Source: Aeromonas hydrophila subsp. hydrophila ATCC 7966 (lineage in GTDB: Bacteria > Pseudomonadota > Gammaproteobacteria > Enterobacterales > Aeromonadaceae). From it: a stretch of 64,000 nt of DNA. Below the pieces are notes generated by a model, which searched no databases, was not told the origin of the DNA, and saw only the letters and a program-made list of their open reading frames with translations. Positions 36,378 to 44,385 of this stretch are shown one piece after another; position 1 is the first letter of the stretch, and each line of letters opens with the position of its first letter. The translations under genes and the position numbers were made by a program. The stretch lies in NCBI RefSeq assembly GCF_000014805.1, contig NC_008570.1, positions 1,803,001 through 1,867,000 of the forward strand, given 5' to 3'.

Positions 36378-37098
36378 CGAAACCTCCCTGCTGGAGGGGG
36401 CCTGGGTCACCCTGGAAGTGGCGCTGGCCTCCCTGCTGCTGGCGCTGGTGCTCGGCATGCTGGGGGCGCTGGCCAAGCTCTCCCCTTATAAATGGGCCCG
36501 TGGTTTTGCCACCGCCTACACCACCGTCATTCGCGGCATTCCCGATCTGGTGCTGATGATGCTGCTGTTCTTCGGCGGCCAGGTGCTCATCAACAACCTC
36601 TGTACCTGGGTCAACGAGAGCTACAACAACTACCTGCTGGCGAGCAATCCCAACCAGGAGTGGGTCTCCCTGCTACCCGATTACATCGACATCAGCCCGT
36701 TTGCGGCCGGGGTGGCCACCATCGGCTTCATCTTCGGCGCCTATATGACCGAGACCTTCCGCGGCGCCATCCTGGCGGTAGACAAGGGCGAGCTGGAAGC
36801 GGCCCGCGCCTTTGGCATGCGGGCAACCCAGGTGTTTGTGCGGATCCTGTTTCCCCAGATGATGCGCCACGCCCTGCCGGGGTTTGGCAACAACTGGCTG
36901 GTACTGCTGAAAACCACGGCGCTGGTCTCCATCATCGGGCTCGATGACATGGTGCGCAAAGCGTCCCTGGCAGCGGGTTCGACCCAGCTGCCCTTCACCT
37001 TCTACATGGCGGTGGCCCTGATCTTCCTGATCTTCACTGCGGTCTCCACCTCGGCACTGAAATGGGCCGAGCGTCACTATGCGATAAAGACGAGGTAA
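36358..37098 (+). CDS. Basic amino acid ABC transporter permease (HisQ/AotQ-like)
   Basis: A 246-residue HisMQ-family permease with about five helices, RGIPDLVLMMLLFF near the first half and the EAA loop (KGELEAARAFGMRATQVF) for contact with the ATPase. The ATG at 36358 is chosen because TGGAG lies six bases upstream; an in-frame ATG at 36346 overlaps that site. The start region is the downstream copy of a tandem duplication. Only three bases separate it from the second permease gene. Confidence 0.9.
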   Translation: MFDLKGYETSLLEGAWVTLEVALASLLLALVLGMLGALAKLSPYKWARGFATAYTTVIRGIPDLVLMMLLFFGGQVLINNLCTWVNESYNNYLLASNPNQEWVSLLPDYIDISPFAAGVATIGFIFGAYMTETFRGAILAVDKGELEAARAFGMRATQVFVRILFPQMMRHALPGFGNNWLVLLKTTALVSIIGLDDMVRKASLAAGSTQLPFTFYMAVALIFLIFTAVSTSALKWAERHYAIKTR

Positions 37099-37101
37099 GC
37101 C

Positions 37102-37794
37102 ATGGATTTCTCAATCATTCTCACCGAATGGCCCACCTACTGGCAGGGCCTCTACACCACGGTACTGCTGGTGGCGGCGTCCTTGATCCTCGGGCTGATG
37201 TTGGCGGTGCCGCTCGGTATCCTGCGCAACAGCCGCAACTGGCTGATCAAGGGGCCGATCTGGGCTTATATCTACTTCTTTCGCGGCACCCCGCTGCTGG
37301 TGCAGCTGTTCATCATCTACTACGGCGCCGCCCAGTGGGAGTGGCTGAAAAACAGCGTTGCCTGGGATCTGTTCGCCGAAGCCTGGTTCTGCGCCTTGCT
37401 GGCGTTCACTCTGAACACCGGGGCCTACACCGCCGAGATCGTGCGCGGCGCCGTACTCAACATGCCCAAGGGGCAGATTGAAGCGGCCAACGCCTTTGGC
37501 ATGACTCGCTGGCAGACCCTGACCCGGATCATTTTGCCCAACTCGTTTCGCCGGGCACTGCCGGCCTACAGCAACGAGGTGATCTTCATGCTGCAGGGCT
37601 CGGCGGTGGCGGGCATCATCACCATCGTCGATCTGACCGGCGCCGCGCGGATCATCAACTCCCGCTACTACAGCCCGTTCGAGGCGTTCCTGACCGCCGG
37701 CCTGCTCTACATGCTGCTGACTTTTGTCATCGTCTGGCTGTTCAAGAAGTGGGAAGCACGCTGGCATGCCCACCTGCGTCCCCGCACCGTGTAA
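37102..37794 (+). CDS. Basic amino acid ABC transporter permease (HisM/AotM-like)
   Basis: A 230-residue HisMQ-family permease with FFRGTPLLVQLFIIYYG and the EAA loop KGQIEAANAFGMTRWQTL. It forms the heteromeric channel with the preceding permease. It is the last gene of the operon, followed by a strong bidirectional terminator. Confidence 0.9.
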   Translation: MDFSIILTEWPTYWQGLYTTVLLVAASLILGLMLAVPLGILRNSRNWLIKGPIWAYIYFFRGTPLLVQLFIIYYGAAQWEWLKNSVAWDLFAEAWFCALLAFTLNTGAYTAEIVRGAVLNMPKGQIEAANAFGMTRWQTLTRIILPNSFRRALPAYSNEVIFMLQGSAVAGIITIVDLTGAARIINSRYYSPFEAFLTAGLLYMLLTFVIVWLFKKWEARWHAHLRPRTV

Positions 37795-37801
37795 ACGCCA
37801 T

Positions 37802-37830
37802 AAAAAAAGCCCGCAATTGCGGGCTTTTTT
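37802..37830. terminator. Bidirectional terminator after the amino acid ABC operon
   Basis: A-run, GCCCGCAATTGCGGGC palindrome, T-run; symmetrical, serving the transporter operon and the convergent membrane-protein gene. Confidence 0.9.
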
Positions 37831-37845
37831 GTCGCTGCGTGTTGC

Positions 37846-38487
37846 TTAGCGGCCCAGGTATTCCCGGTCGAAGAAGGTGTTGACCCAGTGGGGGCGGTAG
37901 ATGGCGAGCAGGGTCATGGTCATGCCGTTGAGCAGGGCTTCAGGGAAGAGCAGCAGCGGCCAGATGGAAAGATAGTCGGCGCTGATGGTGTACCAGGGGT
38001 AGGTGTCGCTAAGGCCCATCAGGAGGGCACTGGCCACCACCTTGACCGAGATGGAGAGGGCGCCGCCAAGAAAGGCCACCACGAACAGGTAGACGAACAG
38101 ATGGCGCGGCAGCCAGGCCCAGCTGGCCAGAAACAGCAGCCAGGTGGTGGCGACCGGCAAGGCCACGCCGATGAGGGCCTGCCAGCCGATCTCGGCCAGC
38201 GGGATGACGCCAAAATAGCTGAGCACCAGCAGGGTGAGGCAGGGGGCGAGCAGGGCGAGACGCCAGCCCAGCAGCAGGGTCAGGCTGGTGAGGCCGAGAA
38301 AGTGCACGTCCAGTCCCTCGTGCAGGCCGGCCCGCAGGGTCCAGAGCGGCACCAGCACGATGGCGCCGCCGAGGCAGAGATGCTGGTAGAGCGGATTGTG
38401 GTAGAGGGTGCGCAGCAAGGTGCCGCGCAGGCTGAATATGAGCAGCAGTACCCAGAGCAGCAGGGCGGCGGCTTGTCCTTCACTCAT
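37846..38487 (-). CDS. CbiM-like integral membrane protein
   Basis: A 213-residue protein with about six hydrophobic helices. The segment AGLHEGLDVHFLGLTSLTLLLGWRLALL recalls the HIPDGFL... metal-binding N-terminal region of CbiM/ECF-type substrate permeases, but displaced inward. I assign it tentatively to that superfamily (metal or vitamin uptake). No CbiN, CbiQ or CbiO partner is nearby. Downstream of pflA on the same strand with an 86-base gap. Confidence 0.55.
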   Translation of the reverse strand: MSEGQAAALLLWVLLLIFSLRGTLLRTLYHNPLYQHLCLGGAIVLVPLWTLRAGLHEGLDVHFLGLTSLTLLLGWRLALLAPCLTLLVLSYFGVIPLAEIGWQALIGVALPVATTWLLFLASWAWLPRHLFVYLFVVAFLGGALSISVKVVASALLMGLSDTYPWYTISADYLSIWPLLLFPEALLNGMTMTLLAIYRPHWVNTFFDREYLGR

Positions 38488-38573
38488 GGCAGATCCTTGT
38501 CCGGTGACGGCATGCAGGTGGGCGAAGCCCGATGTGAAAGGGGCCGGCGTTTTCCCGGCCAGCCCCTGAGCTA

Positions 38574-39392
38574 TCAGTATTTGACGTTGTTGTGGTACTT
38601 GGCGAGGATGCCCTGGACGCGGTCCATGGTCTCCTTGCTGGGCGGCTTGATCCCGTTGAGGTCATAGGTGTCGCCCAGTACGTCCCACTTGTGCTTGCCA
38701 AGTTCGTGGTAGGGCAGCAGCTCCACCTTCTCGACGCACTCTCCCAGTTCGGCGATGAACTGGCCGAGCCCTTCGGCGCTCTCGTCGTCGTCCGACCAGG
38801 TCGGCACCACCACGTAGCGGATCCACATGGTCTTGCCCTTGGCAGCCAGATAGCGGGCAAACTCCAGGGTGTACTTGTTGCTGACGTGGGTCAGCGGAAT
38901 GTGCTTGTCGTCGTTGATCTGCTTGATGTCGAGCAGCACCAGATCGGTATTGTCGAGCACCTTGTCGAGCTGCTCGTCGTAGTGGCGCACGAAACCGTTG
39001 GTGTCGAGGCAGGTGTGGATGCCCTTCTCCTTGCAGGCGGCGAACAGTTCGGCGATGAAATTTTGCTGCAGCATGGCTTCGCCACCGGAGGCGGTGACGC
39101 CACCACCCGAGGCATTCATGAAGTGACGATAGCTGGTGATGTCGCTCATCAACTCCGGCACTGTCACCTCGCGGCCGCCCTGGGTGTCCCAGGTGTCGCG
39201 GTTGTGGCAGTACTTGCAGCGCATCAGGCAGCCCTGCATGAACACGATGAAGCGTATTCCGGGGCCATCGACGGTGCCGCAGGTTTCAACGGAATGGATC
39301 CGGCCAATGACCCCGGATGCATCGGCGGTCACACTGGTTTCAGCGGCGGTGGCGCTGACTTCGACAGCGGGGATCCGATTAATGACAGACAT
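38574..39392 (-). CDS. pflA: Pyruvate formate-lyase-activating enzyme
   Basis: A 272-residue radical SAM enzyme that installs the glycyl radical on pyruvate formate-lyase. The cluster ligands are C55-x3-C59-x2-C62 ([11 protein letters not shown]), followed by [16 protein letters not shown] and [15 protein letters not shown]. It is about 26 residues longer than E. coli PflA; the extra N-terminus ([13 protein letters not shown]...) resembles a second copy of the true start region [17 protein letters not shown] supports the ATG at 39392. pflB is not adjacent, unlike in enteric bacteria. Confidence 0.93.
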   Translation of the reverse strand: MSVINRIPAVEVSATAAETSVTADASGVIGRIHSVETCGTVDGPGIRFIVFMQGCLMRCKYCHNRDTWDTQGGREVTVPELMSDITSYRHFMNASGGGVTASGGEAMLQQNFIAELFAACKEKGIHTCLDTNGFVRHYDEQLDKVLDNTDLVLLDIKQINDDKHIPLTHVSNKYTLEFARYLAAKGKTMWIRYVVVPTWSDDDESAEGLGQFIAELGECVEKVELLPYHELGKHKWDVLGDTYDLNGIKPPSKETMDRVQGILAKYHNNVKY

Positions 39393-39457
39393 AGACGACT
39401 CCAATGATTCGAGCAGGCCGTTATTTTATTACATAAAGCCCTATAAATCCTACATGT

Positions 39458-42397
39458 TTAGCCCGGTACCGCGGCACCCAGCAGGCTCTCTAGGGCTTTG
39501 GCGGTGAGCGGCCGGCTGGTCAGGAAGCCTTGATAATGCTGGCATCCGAGGGATTTGAGGATGGCGAGCTGCTCTTCGTCCTCCACCCCTTCGGCGGTGA
39601 CGGTAAAACGAAAAACCTTGGCCAGTTCCAGGATCGCCTTGACGATGGCCTTGTCCTGTTCGCTGTGTACCAGGGTCTGAATGAAGCTTCTGTCTAGCTT
39701 CACCTCGTCCGCCGGCAGGTCGCGCAGATAGGCGAGCGACGAGTAGCCGGTGCCGAAATCATCGATGGAGAGCAGGATGCCGAGCTCCTTGAGCTGGCGC
39801 ATTCTGGCGATGCTCTCCAGCCGGTTCTCCAGCACCACGGATTCGGTCACCTCCAGCAGCAGGCGGGAGGGGGGCACCCCGGTATCGCGCAGTATGTATT
39901 CCACCTGCTGCACGAAGCCGACGGTGTGGAACTGGCGGGCGCTGACGTTGACCGACAGATGGGGAATGGCCAGCCCGCGGTTGAGCCAGAAGCTGTACTG
40001 GGCGCAGGCGGTCTTCATCACCCAGTAGCCGATGTCCTGGATGAGGCTGGTCTCCTCGGCGATGGGGATGAACTCCGCCGGTGGCACCATGCTGCCGTCG
40101 CTGCGTTGCCAGCGCAGCAGCGCCTCGATGCCGGACAGTGCACCGTTATCGACCCGGTATTGCGGCTGATAGTGCAACTGCAGCTCGTGGTGGCGCAGGG
40201 CGTCGCGCAGCTGGTTGTTGAGCGCCAGCTTGCTCTTCTCCTTCTCCGCCATCGCCTCGCTGAAGAACACATAGTTGCCCTGGCCGGATCGCTTGGCCAT
40301 GTGGGTGGCGGTGTCGGCCTGCTGCATCAGCACCAGGTGATCCTTGTCCTCGCTGGAGAAGAGGCTGATCCCCACCGAGGCGCTGCAGTGCAGCTTGTGA
40401 TCCTCGATGTCGAACGGAATGCGAAACAGCCCCATCAGCTCGCGGGCGAAGTGCTCGGCCAGGATCTTGGCGGTGACATAGCCCTGGCCCAGGGCGCTGA
40501 ACAGCAGGGCGAATTCGTCACCCGAGATGCGGGCCAGCACCAGGTTGTCCTGCGGCAGCCCCTTGAGCCGCTCCACCACCGCCTGCAACAGCAGATCGCC
40601 GCAGGCATGGCCGAGGGAGTCGTTGATCGACTTGAAGTTGTCCAGATCCACCAGCAGCAGGGCGCCCCACTGGCCGCTGGCCTCCTGCAGGGTACGCTGC
40701 ATGATATCGTTGAGGCTGCGGCGGTTGTAGAGGCCGCACAGATCGTCGTAATAGGCGAGCTGCTCGATGTGGCGCGCCGCCTCCTTCTCCTTGCTGATAT
40801 CGTAGAAGCTGCAGACGTAGTGGCTGATCTCGCCGTGCTCGTCCTGCACCCCGCTCACCATCAAGCGCACCGGGAACAGGTGGCCATCCTTGTGCAGGCA
40901 GCGCTCTTCCCCCATCCAGAATTCCTGGGCCGCCACGGCTTGGCGCACGTCCTGCTTCAGGTGATCGCCATAGTAGGTGGGCCTGAGCCGGACGATATGC
41001 TGGCCGATCATCTCATCGTCGGCAAAGCCGGTGATGCGGGTAAAGGAGTTGTTGACCTTGAGGATGATCCCCTTGTGATCCATCACCAGCAGGCCGTCGT
41101 GGGTATTGAAAGCCACCTCGGCCAGCCGCAAGGCTTCGTCGGCGGCCAAGCGCTGTAGTTCGACGGCGGCCCGCTCGTGCTGGCTGCTGAGGGCATCGAG
41201 CAGCGGCATGGGGTCGGCCAGCGGCGTGTCGAGCAGCAGGGTGAGCTGGCCGATGGGGGCACCGTGCTGGCCGTGCAGCGGAATGCCGACATAGACGGGG
41301 GAATTGAGTGCCAGCAGCTGGCTGGCCTGGGGATAGCGCAGGGGCAGGTCTTCCACATAGACCGCCTGGCCGTGCTGGAACAGCTCCTGGCCGGGGCCCG
41401 GGTCCATCTGGATGGGTTTGAGCACCGAGAAGGTCTCTCCTTCCAGCACGCAGCGCGGGATCATCCACAGCTCCTGGCCGCGGGGCTGGTACTCGCCGAT
41501 CCAGCCGATGCGGGCACCGCTGACGCTCATGCCCCAGCGCACCAGCGCGCGGCAATAGGCGATGCCGGTCAGCAGGGTGAGCTCGGCCGGCAGGGCCAGC
41601 ACAGGGTTGTGCACAGGTTCGGGGAGCGGTTGCCAGTGGCCGAGCAGCTGGGCGCTGTGCCGCACCAGTTGCAGCATCTCTTCACTGAGGGGGGTGGCGT
41701 TGAGGTATTCGAGGCTCAGCACGCCGATGAGTTTTTCCTGCTCCAGCAACGCGCCGTCCAAGCGCGAGCTCACCCCCGCATTGGCCAGGTAGTAGTGCTG
41801 GCTCAGCATGGGTTGGTGCGCCGCCTCCGAAAAGCTCAGGGACTTGCGGGTGCGCAGGGCGCGGATGTAGCGGCTGTCGCCGCGAATGGCGGCCACTTCG
41901 TCGGCCCCCAGGGTGAAGACCGGGGTCAGCTGTTCGCTGCCGAGGGGGCCGTTGGCCTGATAGTGCCAGAGGATGAGGCGATCGGCCCCCAGACTCTCTT
42001 TGAGGGTCTCCAGCATGGCGGCAAACTGCTGTTGGCTCGCCATCTGGCTCAGGCGCGGCAGGTGCAGCGCCAGATCGGCCACTGGCTCCTGGCGCAGGGT
42101 CTGCAGGCAGATGAGCCAGAAGGCATCTTGTTCGTGGGAGAGGGCGACGTGCCACTGCTGGCCGGCAAAGCGCAGCACCAGCTTGCCGCCCTGGCCGCTG
42201 GTGAGCGCCTGCTCGATGGGCAGGCGCAGCGCATCCGGCAACTGGGCCGGCCAGGGGCCTCTGGGCTCATCGAGCCAGTAGAGCGGGGTTTGCATCACAT
42301 CGGTCAGGGCGACCAGCCGCTGGCTGCGCACGTCCAGACGAAAGAACAGCGGTGTCTGGCTGGCAGAAGAAAGGTGACTGAGCGCGGTTGACGACAT
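39458..42397 (-). CDS. GAF-PAS-GGDEF-EAL cyclic-di-GMP signalling protein
   Basis: A 979-residue cytoplasmic protein, no transmembrane segment seen. Order: N-terminal sensor region (1-110), GAF-like domain (about 120-250), second GAF-like domain (about 275-410), PAS with PAC (about 422-540), GGDEF domain (about 545-705) and EAL domain (about 725-975). The cyclase motif is SGDEF (625-629) instead of GGDEF, and the RxxD inhibitory site is not evident. The EAL side looks intact: EALLRW, DDFGTGYSSLAYL, KLDRSFI, AEGVE. Net phosphodiesterase activity is likely. Divergent from the CoA-disulfide reductase gene. Confidence 0.9.
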   Translation of the reverse strand: MSSTALSHLSSASQTPLFFRLDVRSQRLVALTDVMQTPLYWLDEPRGPWPAQLPDALRLPIEQALTSGQGGKLVLRFAGQQWHVALSHEQDAFWLICLQTLRQEPVADLALHLPRLSQMASQQQFAAMLETLKESLGADRLILWHYQANGPLGSEQLTPVFTLGADEVAAIRGDSRYIRALRTRKSLSFSEAAHQPMLSQHYYLANAGVSSRLDGALLEQEKLIGVLSLEYLNATPLSEEMLQLVRHSAQLLGHWQPLPEPVHNPVLALPAELTLLTGIAYCRALVRWGMSVSGARIGWIGEYQPRGQELWMIPRCVLEGETFSVLKPIQMDPGPGQELFQHGQAVYVEDLPLRYPQASQLLALNSPVYVGIPLHGQHGAPIGQLTLLLDTPLADPMPLLDALSSQHERAAVELQRLAADEALRLAEVAFNTHDGLLVMDHKGIILKVNNSFTRITGFADDEMIGQHIVRLRPTYYGDHLKQDVRQAVAAQEFWMGEERCLHKDGHLFPVRLMVSGVQDEHGEISHYVCSFYDISKEKEAARHIEQLAYYDDLCGLYNRRSLNDIMQRTLQEASGQWGALLLVDLDNFKSINDSLGHACGDLLLQAVVERLKGLPQDNLVLARISGDEFALLFSALGQGYVTAKILAEHFARELMGLFRIPFDIEDHKLHCSASVGISLFSSEDKDHLVLMQQADTATHMAKRSGQGNYVFFSEAMAEKEKSKLALNNQLRDALRHHELQLHYQPQYRVDNGALSGIEALLRWQRSDGSMVPPAEFIPIAEETSLIQDIGYWVMKTACAQYSFWLNRGLAIPHLSVNVSARQFHTVGFVQQVEYILRDTGVPPSRLLLEVTESVVLENRLESIARMRQLKELGILLSIDDFGTGYSSLAYLRDLPADEVKLDRSFIQTLVHSEQDKAIVKAILELAKVFRFTVTAEGVEDEEQLAILKSLGCQHYQGFLTSRPLTAKALESLLGAAVPG

Positions 42398-42477
42398 GAA
42401 CTGATAACATCCTGTTGAACGACTGTCGGGTGGCAAGAATACTGCAAAATCGGTACAAACAAAATTTCATTGAATTC

Positions 42478-42499
42478 TAAATTAGAACACACTAATTTA
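42478..42499. promoter_or_regulatory. Candidate operator upstream of the CoA-disulfide reductase gene
   Basis: TAAATTAG-AACACA-CTAATTTA: perfect 8-bp arms and a 6-bp spacer, centred about 43 bases before the start codon. It overlaps another perfect palindrome, TTCTAAATTAGAA (42475-42487). The geometry suits an ArsR- or LysR-type repressor; the regulator is unknown. Confidence 0.55.
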
Positions 42500-42531
42500 A
42501 TGGCAATCTGTCGTTGACTGGAGTCTTGCTG

Positions 42532-44220
42532 ATGAAACGGATCCTGATTGTAGGCGGTGTGGCCGGTGGAGCCTCTGCGGCGGCCAGAGCCCGCCGTCTG
42601 AGCGAAGAAGCGGAAATTGTGATGTTCGAGCGGGGCGAGTTCGTCAGCTTCGCCAACTGCGGGCTGCCTTATCACATCGGTGGTGACATCCCCAACCGGG
42701 ATGCCCTGCTGTTGCAGACCCCCCAGAGCTTCAAACGCCGTTTCAACGTGGATGTGCGGGTCTTTCACGACGTCATCGAAATAGACAAGGCGGGCAAGAG
42801 CCTGCTGGTGCGCAACCTGCTGACTGGCGAAGAGCGCCGTGAAGCCTATGACGTGCTGCTGCTGAGCCCGGGCGCGGCACCTATCCGGCCTCCGTTCCCC
42901 GGCATCGACAGCCCGGGTGTGCACACCTTGCGCAATATTCCCGACATGGACCGCATTCTGGCGGCGCTGGCGCACGATCAGCCGCGCCATGTCACCGTGG
43001 TGGGAGGCGGTTTTATCGGGCTGGAGATGATGGAGGCGCTGCACCAGCGCCAGCTGGATGTCACCCTGCTGGAGCTCTCCGATCAGGTGATGGCGCCGGT
43101 GGATAAAGAGATGGCCAACATGCTCCATGCCCGTATCCGGGAGGAGGGAATCGATCTGCGCCTGCGCACCGGCCTCTCGGCCATCGAGAGCCTGGATGTG
43201 CTGGCGGAAAAAATCGCTGCCGTGGCCACTGAACAACGGAGTGGATTACGCCTGACCTTGAGTGATGGCTCCCGGCTCGATACCGGCCTGTTGATCCTCG
43301 CCATCGGCGTCAAGCCCGAGACCCTGCTCGCCGCCAAGGCGGGGCTGGAGCGGGGGCCGCGCGGCGGCATCAAGGTGGACGCGGGCATGCGAACCTCGGA
43401 TCCCTTTATCTATGCGGTGGGGGATGCGGTGGAGGAGACCGACTTCGTCACCGGCGAATCTGTGCTGATCCCGCTGGCGGGCCCCGCCAACCGGCAGGGG
43501 CGCATCGCCGCCGACAACATGCTGGGCCGAGCCGAAACCTACAAGAAGACCCAGGGTACTGCCATCTGCAAGCTGTTCGATCTGGCGGTGGCCAGCACTG
43601 GTCTCAACGAGAAGCGGTTGCTGCAACTGGGGCTGCCGTTCGAGAAGGCTTATGTCCACCCGGGCAGCCACGCCGGTTACTACCCCGGCGCCCACCCGGT
43701 CAGCCTCAAGCTGCTGTTTGCCCCGGATGGCAAGATTTACGGTGCCCAGGCCATCGGCAAGGACGGGGTCGACAAGCGCATCGACGTGCTGGCGGTGGCC
43801 CAGCGCGCCGGTCTCACCGTGATTGATCTGCAGGATCTGGAGCTCACCTATGCACCGCCCTTCGGCTCGGCCAAGGACGTGATCAACATGGCCGGCTTCG
43901 TGGCCAGCAACCACTTGAAGGGGGACACCCTGCTCTGCCACGCAGCCGAGGTTGAGGCTCGTCACCCCCATCAGCAGGTGCTGGATGTGCGCAATGGCCC
44001 CGAACTCGACAAATTGGGTCGCATCCCGGGGGCGATGCACATCCCGCTGGATGAGCTGCGCGGTCGCCTCCATGAACTGCCCAAGGACAAAGAGCTGCTC
44101 ATCAGCTGCCAGGTGGGTTTGCGCGGTCACGTGGCCTGTCGCCTGTTGAGCCAGCACGGCTTCAAGGTCAAGAACCTCTCCGGCGGCTTCAAGACCTGGC
44201 AGATGGCGGTGATGGAGTAA
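42532..44220 (+). CDS. CoA-disulfide reductase-rhodanese fusion (FAD-dependent)
   Basis: A 562-residue flavoprotein: FAD-binding GGVAGGASAAARARR at the N-terminus, redox Cys43 in FANCGLPYHIGGD, NAD(P)H-binding GGGFIGLEMME, FAD-contact AVGDAVEE, dimerisation domain, then a C-terminal rhodanese domain (about 460-562) with Cys526 in ISCQVGLRG. This is the CoADR-Rhd/Npsr architecture that reduces CoA disulfide, CoA persulfide or polysulfide. CTGGAG supports the ATG at 42532. A palindromic operator candidate precedes it. Confidence 0.9.
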   Translation: MKRILIVGGVAGGASAAARARRLSEEAEIVMFERGEFVSFANCGLPYHIGGDIPNRDALLLQTPQSFKRRFNVDVRVFHDVIEIDKAGKSLLVRNLLTGEERREAYDVLLLSPGAAPIRPPFPGIDSPGVHTLRNIPDMDRILAALAHDQPRHVTVVGGGFIGLEMMEALHQRQLDVTLLELSDQVMAPVDKEMANMLHARIREEGIDLRLRTGLSAIESLDVLAEKIAAVATEQRSGLRLTLSDGSRLDTGLLILAIGVKPETLLAAKAGLERGPRGGIKVDAGMRTSDPFIYAVGDAVEETDFVTGESVLIPLAGPANRQGRIAADNMLGRAETYKKTQGTAICKLFDLAVASTGLNEKRLLQLGLPFEKAYVHPGSHAGYYPGAHPVSLKLLFAPDGKIYGAQAIGKDGVDKRIDVLAVAQRAGLTVIDLQDLELTYAPPFGSAKDVINMAGFVASNHLKGDTLLCHAAEVEARHPHQQVLDVRNGPELDKLGRIPGAMHIPLDELRGRLHELPKDKELLISCQVGLRGHVACRLLSQHGFKVKNLSGGFKTWQMAVME

Positions 44221-44385
44221 CTCGCCCGAGCCGCAAGAGAGCGCTGACCCCAGGGGCGGCGCTGTTGCATCTGGCGGGGGGAGCTTGCGTTTTAACTGCA
44301 ATGAGTTTTGTGTCAAGCGAGCCTGATCCCTTATCCTGTTGGCTATTGCGCTGCACTGGCAGCGAGCCAATCAGGGATGACATTT

